Shown piece after piece: positions 1-8,049 of a stretch of 11,538 nucleotides of DNA. Position numbers and translations under genes: made by a program. The DNA comes from Rhodospirillaceae bacterium (GTDB lineage Bacteria > Pseudomonadota > Alphaproteobacteria > SP197). The stretch spans positions 1 to 11,538 of the forward strand of contig JABIUG010000377.1 of the NCBI GenBank assembly GCA_018700655.1, read 5' to 3'. The notes under the pieces are model-generated. The model was not told the origin of the DNA. It made no database searches and saw only the letters and a list, made by a program, of their open reading frames with translations. Numbering within the stretch: position 1 is the first letter of the stretch; each line of letters starts with the position of its first letter.

Positions 1-1324
<1,324 letters not shown>

Positions 1325-1354
1325 TGCGGCCTCGTTATCCCTGCTGGTCTTCTA

Positions 1355-2719
1355 TTATGGATTCTCGGCGTCCATCGCGCCAGCCCCACTCGCGTTAACG
1401 AACATGGGGCCGACCAGTAGCTGTCTCGGAGCGAAACGCGCACGGCAGCCCGCCGCGAGCGCATCGACCGCCCACTCAAGGTGGGGAATGCAAGCAAGTC
1501 CTTCAAGGCCGAAGATGGCTGGCAGCGCGGCTTTCGCCCCAATCGGCAGACCGAAATCGGGCAGCGTGGTCAATAGCGTGTGATCAATTCCTTCCGCGCG
1601 ATCGCCGAGCGCTCGAATGAACCAGGTACCGGCAGGCAGGGTAACCCTGAATCTTCCGTCCCACAGGAGCTCGGGACCGGTTTCGGACACATCGAGGCGC
1701 GGCAGGTGGCGGCGCTCGCGAACAACGGTAATCTGGTTGGTGCCTTTCCACTGGCATCGGCCAAGCGTGGCCGAAACCGGCCCATCGCCCCGAAGGCGCT
1801 GCGCCAGAGCCTCAAGCCTCTCGCCGCGCGGAGCGTAGTCGAGCCCACCAAGCGTCTGGGCGAGGTGCGCCAAGGCAAACAGGCCCAATCGCGAAGGCAG
1901 CGCCAGCCAGCCGGTCCGATCGAGGCGACCGACGCCAAACCGGTCAACCCCAACGATCGCGGGAAGGGCCTGCGCAAGCGCCCGTTCAAGTTCCACCCTG
2001 ACATTGCCGGCGTCTTGATCTGGATCCTCGGGCACGCCGTGATGGCGCAGCCTGGCCCGGGCAAAGCGCAGATCCCGGTTCATCGGGTCTTCGACCCAGG
2101 TTTCGCCGCGCCACTTCAGAGTCGCGACAAGCCTGTCCTTTGGAAGTGCCAACAAGGGACGCAGAACCCGGAATTGGACCCGCTCGACGCAACCAGAAAT
2201 ACCCGCAAGCCCGTGCCGGGTGCTGCCGTGTTGCCGCCGCATGGCGACGGTCTCGGCCTGATCGCCATGGTGATGCGCCAGAAGAAGATGAAGCGCCCCG
2301 AGGCGACAGCAGGCTTCGCCCAACAGGCGATGCCTTGCCTCACGGGCGGCCTCTTCGATACCGCTGATCACGGCACTGCCCCGGTGGGTCAGCACTTCGG
2401 CATCGATACCCCGGGCCTGACAACTTCGGGCGACCCCCTGCGCCTCGATGGCCGATTCATCACGCAGGCCGTGATCCACGATCAGGGCGATGACCTTACC
2501 GCCTCGCGCCTGAGCCCAGGTTTGCGCCAGCAACACCAGTGCTGTGCTGTCAGCGCCGCCGGAGAGCCCTACGGCAAGCAAGGGACGTTGCTCGAACGGC
2601 CCGAACCGGACCATCAGAGCCTCGAATTCCTGCTCCGAAAGCACAGGTGGAGCGGGCCGCACGCCGACATTCGGCAGATCGCAGCCCGCGACCGTCTGTT
2701 TCTGGCTCAGCGTGGACAT
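1355..2719 (-). CDS. tilS: tRNA(Ile)-lysidine synthase TilS
   Basis: TilS attaches lysine to C34 of the CAU-anticodon tRNA-Ile using ATP, so that it reads AUA codons and is charged with isoleucine. The 454-residue product has the PP-loop SGGADS (53-58), VDHGLR (81-86), the segment AHHHGDQAET (148-157), RPLL (187-190) and EDP (210-212), followed by a more variable C-terminal part. Most TilS proteins read HHxDDQxET in the third motif; here the first Asp is Gly (152). I chose ATG at 2719; a TTG lies directly before it at 2722. Neither has a convincing Shine-Dalgarno. The conserved-looking LSEQEFEALM segment before the P-loop argues against starting at the internal Met36. The gene begins 54 bases after the third pal gene and is followed by ftsH. 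The pairing tilS-ftsH downstream of tol-pal is familiar from alphaproteobacteria. Confidence 0.93.
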   Translation of the reverse strand: MSTLSQKQTVAGCDLPNVGVRPAPPVLSEQEFEALMVRFGPFEQRPLLAVGLSGGADSTALVLLAQTWAQARGGKVIALIVDHGLRDESAIEAQGVARSCQARGIDAEVLTHRGSAVISGIEEAAREARHRLLGEACCRLGALHLLLAHHHGDQAETVAMRRQHGSTRHGLAGISGCVERVQFRVLRPLLALPKDRLVATLKWRGETWVEDPMNRDLRFARARLRHHGVPEDPDQDAGNVRVELERALAQALPAIVGVDRFGVGRLDRTGWLALPSRLGLFALAHLAQTLGGLDYAPRGERLEALAQRLRGDGPVSATLGRCQWKGTNQITVVRERRHLPRLDVSETGPELLWDGRFRVTLPAGTWFIRALGDRAEGIDHTLLTTLPDFGLPIGAKAALPAIFGLEGLACIPHLEWAVDALAAGCRARFAPRQLLVGPMFVNASGAGAMDAENP

Positions 2720-2773
2720 CAACGCAGCATGATCCAGACGCCCGGCCCTGTCATCGTCGACTGCAGCCCAGGA

Positions 2774-3301
2774 TCAGATAATGGTCAGGACACCGCGACG
2801 GTTCTCGCGCCAGGATTCATCGGTGTGACCGGCAATGAACGGCTTTTCCTTGCCATAACTCACCACAGCGATTCGCTCGGGGTCCATCCCCCGAGCGATC
2901 ATGTAATCGCGCACCGTCGATGCCCGCTTGTCACCCAGGGCCAGATTGTATTCGCGGGTTCCGCGTTCGTCACAATGGCCTTCGATACGCACGGCAACAT
3001 CCGGGAACAGGTTCATCCACTCGACCCAGCCGCGAATCATCGTCAGGCCATCCGGTGTCAAGGCAGCACTGTCGTAATCAAAAAGCACACGATCGCCAAA
3101 TTCGAGTGCGACCCAGTCGACCGTCGGCTGCGGTACGCCCGACAATCCCACCCCATCGACGTTACCGGTGGACGCCCCGGTGATCAGAATTCCATCACCC
3201 AGAGCATCACCGTCGCCACTGACGGTGGAAGCTTGCTCCCCCGTCGTTGAGCACCCAACCACCAGCACACCAACGGCCAACAGGCCGAACATCGTCTTCA
3301 T
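2774..3301 (-). CDS. Pal-like peptidoglycan-associated lipoprotein, third copy
   Basis: This is a predicted outer-membrane lipoprotein of 175 residues with an OmpA-type peptidoglycan-binding domain. The signal peptide ends in lipobox VVGC, making Cys17 the lipidated residue; Ser follows it, so inner-membrane retention by an Asp at +2 is not expected. A Gly/Asp/Ser-rich tether (18-60) leads to the OmpA_C domain (about 69-175). That domain has EGHCDERGTREYNLALG (107-123), with Asp111 and Arg126 at the positions expected to bind diaminopimelate. My ungapped comparison with the copy next to tolB gives about 56 of 107 identical residues in the domain. The tether is 13 residues longer than in the other two copies, and the C-terminus ends in Ile-Ile rather than Leu-Gly. 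It has its own GGGGG-type ribosome site and a 181-base upstream gap, and lies just before tilS. Its role beside two other Pal proteins is not known; redundancy or specialisation are both possible. Confidence 0.9.
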   Translation of the reverse strand: MKTMFGLLAVGVLVVGCSTTGEQASTVSGDGDALGDGILITGASTGNVDGVGLSGVPQPTVDWVALEFGDRVLFDYDSAALTPDGLTMIRGWVEWMNLFPDVAVRIEGHCDERGTREYNLALGDKRASTVRDYMIARGMDPERIAVVSYGKEKPFIAGHTDESWRENRRGVLTII

Positions 3302-3425
3302 CAGGAACCCCCGTTATGGACATGGCATCGGGACCACCCGCAGCGCCACTACCCATGGCCTGGAGGTGTTGTTTGTCCAGATGATACAGCCTCATGCCCA
3401 TGACGGTGCAAAAGAACGGCGGAAA

Positions 3426-3450
3426 CCAGACGAAAATGTGAAAGGTCTGG
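3426..3450 (-). terminator. Weak stem-loop between the second and third pal genes
   Basis: A perfect 6-base inverted repeat (CCAGAC at 3426-3431 and GTCTGG at 3445-3450) encloses a 13-base loop, 33 bases after the second pal stop codon. On the minus strand the stem is followed by TTTCC. The stem is short and the T run is only three bases, so this is at best a weak terminator or processing site. The rest of the 181-base gap (3302-3482) holds no gene. A poor promoter-like pair (TTGCAC at 3406-3411 with TATCAT at 3381-3386, 19 bases apart) is also present there, but I do not call it. Confidence 0.25.
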
Positions 3451-3482
3451 GTTTTCTCGTGTTGCGACGCGTTTGAGCCTGA

Positions 3483-3971
3483 TCAGCCCAGCGTCAGGGC
3501 TCCGCGGCGATTGAGCGCCCAGGCGTCAATATCATGGCCTGACACCACGGGGCGTTCCTTGCCATAGCTGGTGGTTGCAACACGATCGCCAGCAACCCCG
3601 AGAGATATCAGAAGATTGCGGATCGCACTGGCACGCTGCTCGCCCAGTGCAAGATTGTATTCCCGGCTGCCACGCTCATCGCAATGGCCTTCGACCACGA
3701 CACTAATGTTGTCATGCTCTTGCAAACCCTGGGCCCAGGCCCTGACGATGATTTGCGCATCATCCGAAAGGGCCGCGCTGTTGAAAGCGAAATAAACCAC
3801 GGTGTCGCCGCCAACGAGTTCAGCGAGCGAACCGATGCGTCCGGTATCGATGGACAGACCATCACTGCCGGCACTGCTGCTGTAGACGACCGCAGGATCG
3901 TCGTTGACCTGCGGCGTGCTGCATGCCGCCAACACCAGTGCGGCACCGATCAAAACCAATCGTTTCAACAT
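3483..3971 (-). CDS. Pal-like peptidoglycan-associated lipoprotein, second copy
   Basis: This is a predicted outer-membrane lipoprotein of 162 residues. The lipobox LAAC places the lipidated Cys at 17, with Ser at +2. A short tether (18-52) leads to the OmpA_C domain (about 54-162) with EGHCDERGSREYNLALG (94-110). Asp98 and Arg113 are the expected diaminopimelate-binding pair. The length and every core motif coincide residue for residue with the copy next to tolB. My ungapped count over residues 59-162 is about 62 of 104 identical. The start at 3971 was chosen over an in-frame ATG at 4031 because it places the lipobox correctly and has AGGGG 6 bases upstream (3978-3982). The gene starts 100 bases after cpoB; I see no promoter or hairpin in that gap. 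It carries one non-lipidated Cys (97) that the first copy lacks. It is a paralogue of Pal; whether it binds TolB or TolA cannot be told from sequence. Confidence 0.92.
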   Translation of the reverse strand: MLKRLVLIGAALVLAACSTPQVNDDPAVVYSSSAGSDGLSIDTGRIGSLAELVGGDTVVYFAFNSAALSDDAQIIVRAWAQGLQEHDNISVVVEGHCDERGSREYNLALGEQRASAIRNLLISLGVAGDRVATTSYGKERPVVSGHDIDAWALNRRGALTLG

Positions 3972-3977
3972 GTAAGT

Positions 3978-3982
3978 CCCCT
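3978..3982 (-). promoter_or_regulatory. Ribosome binding site deciding the second pal start
   Basis: AGGGG sits 6 bases before the ATG at 3971. It supports this start over the upstream in-frame ATG at 4031, which would add 20 residues ahead of the signal peptide. Confidence 0.6.
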
Positions 3983-4071
3983 GAAAGCCCCAGCACCATA
4001 CGCCCGGTTTTAGCGTCCCGTTCAGCAACACCAGCCAAGGTTAAAGCAAAATACAGCCCAACGAAACTTGC

Positions 4072-4929
4072 TCAGCTACAACCCGCAGAAGCGGCTTCGT
4101 CGGACGCTTCGTCCAGCAGGATCTGGGCGGCTTCGGGGAACTTGTTCGACAGTTCCTTGAAGGTCGCGCATGCCTCATCGGGTTTGCCCAGCCGCGAGAG
4201 TGTGACACCAAGTTTGAGCAGGTTGTCAGCGGCTTTCGGACCCGTGGGGCCTTCCTGATAACCCTTCAGGAATGCCACGGCCGCATCGCGATACTGGTCT
4301 CGGACGAAATGGGTCGAACCCAGCCAATAATAGGCGTTGCCAGTGAGTTCGCTATCGGGATGGAGGGTGATGAATTCGTCAAATGCCATCTGTGCGCCCT
4401 CATAGTCAGCCTTGCGCAGCAACGAAAATGCAAAATTGTACTGATCCATCTCCGAACCCGGCGGCAGGATCGCGCCAGCAACGCCGGCTGTGGTTTCAGT
4501 GGTATTGGGGACGATATCAACGGCACCACCGTCATCGGCGGTTACCGTATCTTCGGACATGACCAACTCGCCGGTCGAGGGAACCGCAGCGCCCCGTTCA
4601 AGATCGGCAATCAGCGTGTCCATGCGGGCCAGAAGCTGGCGCTGTTGATACTCCAACTCTTCAACACGACCGGTCAGGAGCCGGACACGTTCTTCGACCT
4701 GTTGCAGGCTCAACTGGAACTGGGCGGCATCCTGGCTGGATTCCAGCCCCGGTGACACCACCAGAGCCTCGCCTTCGCCGGCATAAACGAAGCGCTGCAG
4801 GTCAACGAGATCGTTACGTAAACGCTCCATCTCGTGAGCCAGGGACTGAACGTCCGTGCTTTGCGCAAGTGCAGGCGCGCTCACGAAGAGGCAGGCACTT
4901 GTCAGCAGCAGAACCGAGAGTTTTCTCAT
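4072..4929 (-). CDS. cpoB: Cell division coordinator CpoB (YbgF), periplasmic TPR protein
   Basis: CpoB is a periplasmic protein which, in E. coli, binds TolA and links outer-membrane constriction with septal peptidoglycan synthesis by PBP1B. The 285-residue product has a signal peptide (1-23, ending ALA before QS) and two Gln/Leu/Glu-rich coiled-coil segments (about 25-47 and 70-112), which in the family form the trimerisation and TolA-binding part. An acidic, Thr/Val-rich linker (113-160) follows. The C-terminal part is a TPR domain (about 162-273) with typical YNFAFSLL, AFDEFITLHP, AYYWLG and CATFKELSNKFP segments. The start at 4929 is preferred over an in-frame ATG at 4959 because it begins directly with the signal peptide and has GGGAG 8 bases upstream. 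Normally this gene directly follows pal; here it sits between the first and second pal copies, 207 bases from the first. Confidence 0.93.
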   Translation of the reverse strand: MRKLSVLLLTSACLFVSAPALAQSTDVQSLAHEMERLRNDLVDLQRFVYAGEGEALVVSPGLESSQDAAQFQLSLQQVEERVRLLTGRVEELEYQQRQLLARMDTLIADLERGAAVPSTGELVMSEDTVTADDGGAVDIVPNTTETTAGVAGAILPPGSEMDQYNFAFSLLRKADYEGAQMAFDEFITLHPDSELTGNAYYWLGSTHFVRDQYRDAAVAFLKGYQEGPTGPKAADNLLKLGVTLSRLGKPDEACATFKELSNKFPEAAQILLDEASDEAASAGCS

Positions 4930-4937
4930 GACACTGT

Positions 4938-4942
4938 CTCCC
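4938..4942 (-). promoter_or_regulatory. Ribosome binding site deciding the cpoB start
   Basis: GGGAG lies 8 bases before the ATG at 4929. This favours that start over the in-frame ATG at 4959. The remaining upstream gap (4943-5136) contains a TTGACA at 5010-5015 and a TAAAAT at 4975-4980 on the minus strand, but they are 29 bases apart and do not form a normal sigma-70 promoter. Confidence 0.6.
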
Positions 4943-5066
4943 ATCACCCCATCCAACAAAGCAGGGTCGTGGCCATTTTACGCATGACGCGCCGAATTCG
5001 TACGTTGTCTGTCAACAACGGCAAAATTCAGGCGGCGTCCTCCGGAAACGAAGACCGAAACGACAA

Positions 5067-5113
5067 CGGGCCGCCCCGCAACTCCGGCAATATGCCGGGA
5101 CCGGGACGGCCCG
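5067..5113 (-). terminator. Strong stem-loop after the first pal (terminator, attenuator or processing hairpin)
   Basis: The arms 5067-5078 and 5102-5113 pair over 12 positions with one mismatch. Nested inside is a perfect 5-base stem CCGGC/GCCGG (5084-5088, 5094-5098) with a 5-base AATAT loop. The structure starts 23 bases after the pal stop codon. On the minus strand it is followed by TTGTCGTTTC, which is T-rich but interrupted, so termination may be only partial. That would fit a cluster in which Pal is made in larger amounts than CpoB, but this is inference. Confidence 0.5.
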
Positions 5114-5136
5114 CATCAATCGAAATCGCTTAGTGG

Positions 5137-5625
5137 TTAACCCAGAACGAGCACGCCACGACGATTCTGCGCCCAGGCGGCTTCCGTATGACCTTCAACT
5201 GCCGGGCGTTCCTTGCCGAAGCTGATGGTCGCAATCCGGTCGGGGGCAACGCCCAGCGCGATCAGGTAATTCTTGATCGCGTTTGCACGCCGTTCACCCA
5301 GAGCCAGGTTGTATTCACGGGTACCGCGCTCATCAGCGTGACCTTCGACAATCACGACGATATCGCCGTAAGCATTCATCCACTCGGCCCAGCGCTTGAT
5401 GCCGCTCTGGGACTGCGCATTGATTATGGAGCTGTTGAAATCAAAGTAGACCCGGTCGCCCAGGACTTCGCTGACGTATTCAGCCGACCGTGGATTGATT
5501 TCTTCGACGATGATCTCTGTGGAAGTACCACCTGTGCCATCGGCGCCATCCGTGGAATCGGACGTCGATTCGCAAGCGGCGATCAACAATGCGGCAGCGA
5601 ACAGGCTGAGCAGATTAAAACGCAT
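5137..5625 (-). CDS. pal: Peptidoglycan-associated lipoprotein Pal, first copy (next to tolB)
   Basis: Pal anchors the outer membrane to peptidoglycan and is the partner of TolB and TolA in the Tol-Pal system. The 162-residue product has a signal peptide with lipobox IAAC (lipidated Cys18, Glu at +2), a Ser/Thr/Gly/Asp-rich tether (19-50) and an OmpA_C domain (about 56-162). EGHADERGTREYNLALG (94-110) includes Asp98, and Arg113 follows; both are expected to hold diaminopimelate. Its position directly after tolB makes it the positional orthologue of pal. It reads HADERG, as in E. coli, whereas the two other copies in this window read HCDERG. AAGGGG (5635-5640) lies 9 bases before the ATG. The gene is 136 bases from tolB and has a promoter-like sequence of its own over the tolB stop, so it may be transcribed both with and without the tol genes. 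Confidence 0.95.
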   Translation of the reverse strand: MRFNLLSLFAAALLIAACESTSDSTDGADGTGGTSTEIIVEEINPRSAEYVSEVLGDRVYFDFNSSIINAQSQSGIKRWAEWMNAYGDIVVIVEGHADERGTREYNLALGERRANAIKNYLIALGVAPDRIATISFGKERPAVEGHTEAAWAQNRRGVLVLG

Positions 5626-5744
5626 AGAAGTAATCCCCTTCTATCTTTGTGAATGGCGGCTCTCAGGAGATGCTGTCAGTTAAGAAAGCAGGGTTCCCTT
5701 GAGCCAACCAAATTGGGCGCGACGCCAGAATCGGTCGTGCAAGA

Positions 5745-5773
5745 ACTATAGTGACACAACCCTAGGGAATCAA
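5745..5773 (-). promoter_or_regulatory. Candidate sigma-70 promoter for pal
   Basis: On the minus strand TTGATT (5768-5773) and TATAGT (5745-5750) are separated by exactly 17 bases, matching the -35 and -10 consensus at 4 and 5 of 6 positions. The spacer spans the tolB stop codon. Predicted transcription would begin near 5738, giving a leader of about 113 bases before the pal ATG. An internal pal promoter is known in E. coli; its presence here is inferred from sequence only. Confidence 0.42.
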
Positions 5774-7099
5774 GGGAGACCAAGCCGGATCGGAACCATC
5801 AAGCGGGGTATCCACGACTCTTTCGTTGAACCCGGTCAGGTCGATGGAAAAGAGCTGAGCGACGTTCTGCGTGCCCTTGGGGGTCTCGCGGAAGAACATC
5901 AAAACCCGGCCATTGGGTGCCCAGGTCGGCCCTTCAGCCAGATAACCGTCGGCAATCAGACGATCGCCCGAGCCATCGGTGTTCATGATGCCAATGGAGA
6001 ACAGGCCCTGATGCTGCTTGGTGAAAGCGATCAAATCCCCGCGAGGCGACCAGACCGGCGTCGAATAACTACCGGGTTTAAAGGTGATGCGTTCGACGTT
6101 GCTGCCATCAGAGCGCATGACATAAATCTGTGGTCTTCCGTCCCGATCGGAGTTGAAAGTCACGAAATTTCCGTCAGGCGAGAACGAGGGCGAGGTATCG
6201 ATCGCCGGATCGGTTGTCAGCTGTTCAAGCCGGAGGGTCTGCAGGTCCATGACATAGACGTCGGTGTTGCCGTCGACCGCCAGTGACATGATGACCTTGC
6301 GGCCATCGGGTGAGAACCGTGGCGCAAACGTCATACCCGGAAAATCGCCCAGAATTTCGCTGCGGTCAGCGTCGATATCGAGCAGATAGACCCGTGGCGT
6401 GTTGTTGAAATACGCCATGTAGGTGATTTCCTGGCTGGTCGGCGAAAACCTCGGGGTCAGAACCAGATCTTGGCCATCGGTCAGAAACCGATGGTTCTCA
6501 CCGTCCTGATCCATGATCGCGAGTTGCTTGACCCGGGCGCTCGCCGTGCCGCTTTCGGCGATATAGACGATGCGCGTGTCGAAATAAGCGCCTTCGCCGG
6601 TCAGGCGTTCATAAATAGCATCAGCGATCTTGTGAGCGATGCGGCGCCAGATATCCTCGCCGCCGCGATAGACATAAGCTGCGAGCTGATCTTCGCTGAA
6701 GGTATCCCATAGCCGGAAGCTGACCTTGAGTCGGCCATCACTCTCACGGGTTACCCAGCCCGTGACCAGTGCCTGCGCGTTGATCGTGCGCCAGTCACCA
6801 AAGCGGGGAAGCCCCTCTTCACCAATATCTTCGGGAGACTGAATAAACGCCGCCTGCCCGATCGGAGCGAACAGGCCCGAGCCTTCCAGATCGGAGGAAA
6901 TGACCCGGGAGATATTCGCGCCGACATCAAAATCATCGCCAGCACCGAAAAACTGCGTCACCGCAATTGGCAGGGGATTGTGCACTCCTTGATCAATGAG
7001 AATTTCGTCGCTCGATGACTGTGCCTGTGCGCCAAGCGCAAACAGCAACAACATCGTCGCTACGAAAAGGGCGAAGGGATAGCGGATGGGCGTGCGCAT
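5762..7099 (-). CDS. tolB: Tol-Pal system beta-propeller protein TolB
   Basis: TolB is a periplasmic protein that binds Pal and is released from it by TolA. The 445-residue product is of normal family length. It has a signal peptide (1-26, cleavage after AQA), the TolB N-terminal domain (about 30-165) and a six-bladed propeller. The blades are marked by repeated FSPDG-type turns: RFSPTS, RFSPDGRK, SFSPDGNF, VWSPRGD, TWAPNGR and AWSPL, roughly every 44 residues from 207 to 443. The ATG at 7099 shares one base with the tolA stop (TAATG), and GAGG lies 5 bases upstream within tolA. The two genes are therefore probably translationally coupled. After its stop there is a 136-base gap to pal. Confidence 0.97.
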   Translation of the reverse strand: MRTPIRYPFALFVATMLLLFALGAQAQSSSDEILIDQGVHNPLPIAVTQFFGAGDDFDVGANISRVISSDLEGSGLFAPIGQAAFIQSPEDIGEEGLPRFGDWRTINAQALVTGWVTRESDGRLKVSFRLWDTFSEDQLAAYVYRGGEDIWRRIAHKIADAIYERLTGEGAYFDTRIVYIAESGTASARVKQLAIMDQDGENHRFLTDGQDLVLTPRFSPTSQEITYMAYFNNTPRVYLLDIDADRSEILGDFPGMTFAPRFSPDGRKVIMSLAVDGNTDVYVMDLQTLRLEQLTTDPAIDTSPSFSPDGNFVTFNSDRDGRPQIYVMRSDGSNVERITFKPGSYSTPVWSPRGDLIAFTKQHQGLFSIGIMNTDGSGDRLIADGYLAEGPTWAPNGRVLMFFRETPKGTQNVAQLFSIDLTGFNERVVDTPLDGSDPAWSPLIP

Positions 7100-8049
7100 T
7101 ATGACCTCAACATCGAGCTAGGATCGAATCGGAGTTTTAGGTTTCTCCACAAATCATGCCGATCCATGGGTAAGTTCAAAAAGTGATGGTCCTGGAAGTA
7201 TAGAACGGCGCGAAGTGCACTATCAGCCAGAACCTGTTTGATCGCTTCACCACCAGGAGTCTCGCCATCGACGCTGATGACTTTGGCAGCCAATACATAG
7301 CCTTCAGTCGAAAGCGTCATTGCGACCAGCACTGTCAGCCCCTCAATTCCCTGAGCACCCGCAGGAGGTGACCATTGCTTGAATATCTGCTGCTTGATAG
7401 CCTCATAGACTGTGGCTGTCTCCTGATCCGAAACCGGCGCATCGCTCGACGACTCTAGCAACGAAGCAACATCGTCAAAGGTCGTCTCCGAAGCACTCGG
7501 CTGTGCAGCGGGTTCTTCCTCGGCGCGATCAAGCAGCAGACTTTCCATCACATCAGCCAACATCAGTTCCTCGACCGGCTCGGGCGGCGCCTCGGGTTTC
7601 TCGATCGGCAGCGGCGCAGGTTCGTTGACGACAACCGGTTCGGGATCTGGCTCGGCGATTTCAGGTTCCACGACCGGTTCGGGTTCAGGCAGAGGCTCGG
7701 GCTCCGGCAATTCGATCGGTTCAGGCACTTCGACTTCTTCGATCGGCTCAAGTTCCGGCAGCGGCTCGATTTCGGGCAGTTCAATCGGTTCAGGCGTCTC
7801 GATGTTGACGACCTCGGGCTCCTCCGGGAGGGGCTCGGGCTCAGGCTCGACAACTTCCTCAATCACCGGATCAGGTTCGGGCACCGGGGCGCCGGCTTCT
7901 TCAGCAATCGTGATGATCTCCACGGTGATCGAATCCAGAGGCTCGTAAGGCGTGCTCCACAAATGGGGCAAGCCAACGATCGCAAGCACGACCAGAATGG
8001 TGTGCATGACCCCCGAAGCGATGTATCCCGTGGGCGACATGCCCGTCAC
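7099..8049 (-). CDS. tolA: Cell envelope integrity protein TolA with Pro/Glu-rich linker
   Basis: TolA is the inner-membrane protein that reaches across the periplasm and transmits force from TolQR to TolB-Pal. The 316-residue product has one N-terminal membrane helix (about 11-30), a Pro/Glu-rich linker (about 54-161), a spacer (162-210) and a C-terminal TolA/TonB-type domain (about 212-316). That domain is recognised by QWSPPAG, SALRAV, the LP motif and the terminal LRFDP. In E. coli the linker is a long Ala/Lys-rich helix; here it is acidic and proline-rich, more like the TonB linker, with the opposite charge. I call it TolA from its place between tolR and tolB. The start GTG at 8049 overlaps the tolR stop by 4 bases (GTGA); an ATG three codons later is an alternative. 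Confidence 0.93.
   Translation of the reverse strand: MTGMSPTGYIASGVMHTILVVLAIVGLPHLWSTPYEPLDSITVEIITIAEEAGAPVPEPDPVIEEVVEPEPEPLPEEPEVVNIETPEPIELPEIEPLPELEPIEEVEVPEPIELPEPEPLPEPEPVVEPEIAEPDPEPVVVNEPAPLPIEKPEAPPEPVEELMLADVMESLLLDRAEEEPAAQPSASETTFDDVASLLESSSDAPVSDQETATVYEAIKQQIFKQWSPPAGAQGIEGLTVLVAMTLSTEGYVLAAKVISVDGETPGGEAIKQVLADSALRAVLYFQDHHFLNLPMDRHDLWRNLKLRFDPSSMLRS
7672..7794 (-). repeat. Internal repeat in the TolA Pro/Glu linker
   Basis: Codons 86-103 (7741-7794) and 109-126 (7672-7725) encode two 18-residue units that agree at 15 positions, both starting PEPIELPE. The period is 23 residues (69 bases). This looks like a past tandem duplication inside low-complexity sequence; shorter EPEP units surround it. 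Confidence 0.7.

Noticed and set aside
1580..3250. 556-codon open frame on the plus strand
   Set aside because: It runs antisense through tilS, the following gap and most of the third pal gene. Its product has no recognisable domain, while the minus strand has clear families. Long antisense frames are expected in GC-rich coding DNA.
4975..5015. TTGACA and TAAAAT on the minus strand upstream of cpoB as a promoter
   Set aside because: The two hexamers are 29 bases apart, well outside the 16-18 base spacing needed, and no better partner for either is present.
7625..7948. Gly/Ser-rich plus-strand frame that looks like a repeat protein
   Set aside because: It is the complement of the Pro/Glu codons of the TolA linker, which read as Gly and Ser on the other strand. 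It is an artefact of low-complexity sequence.
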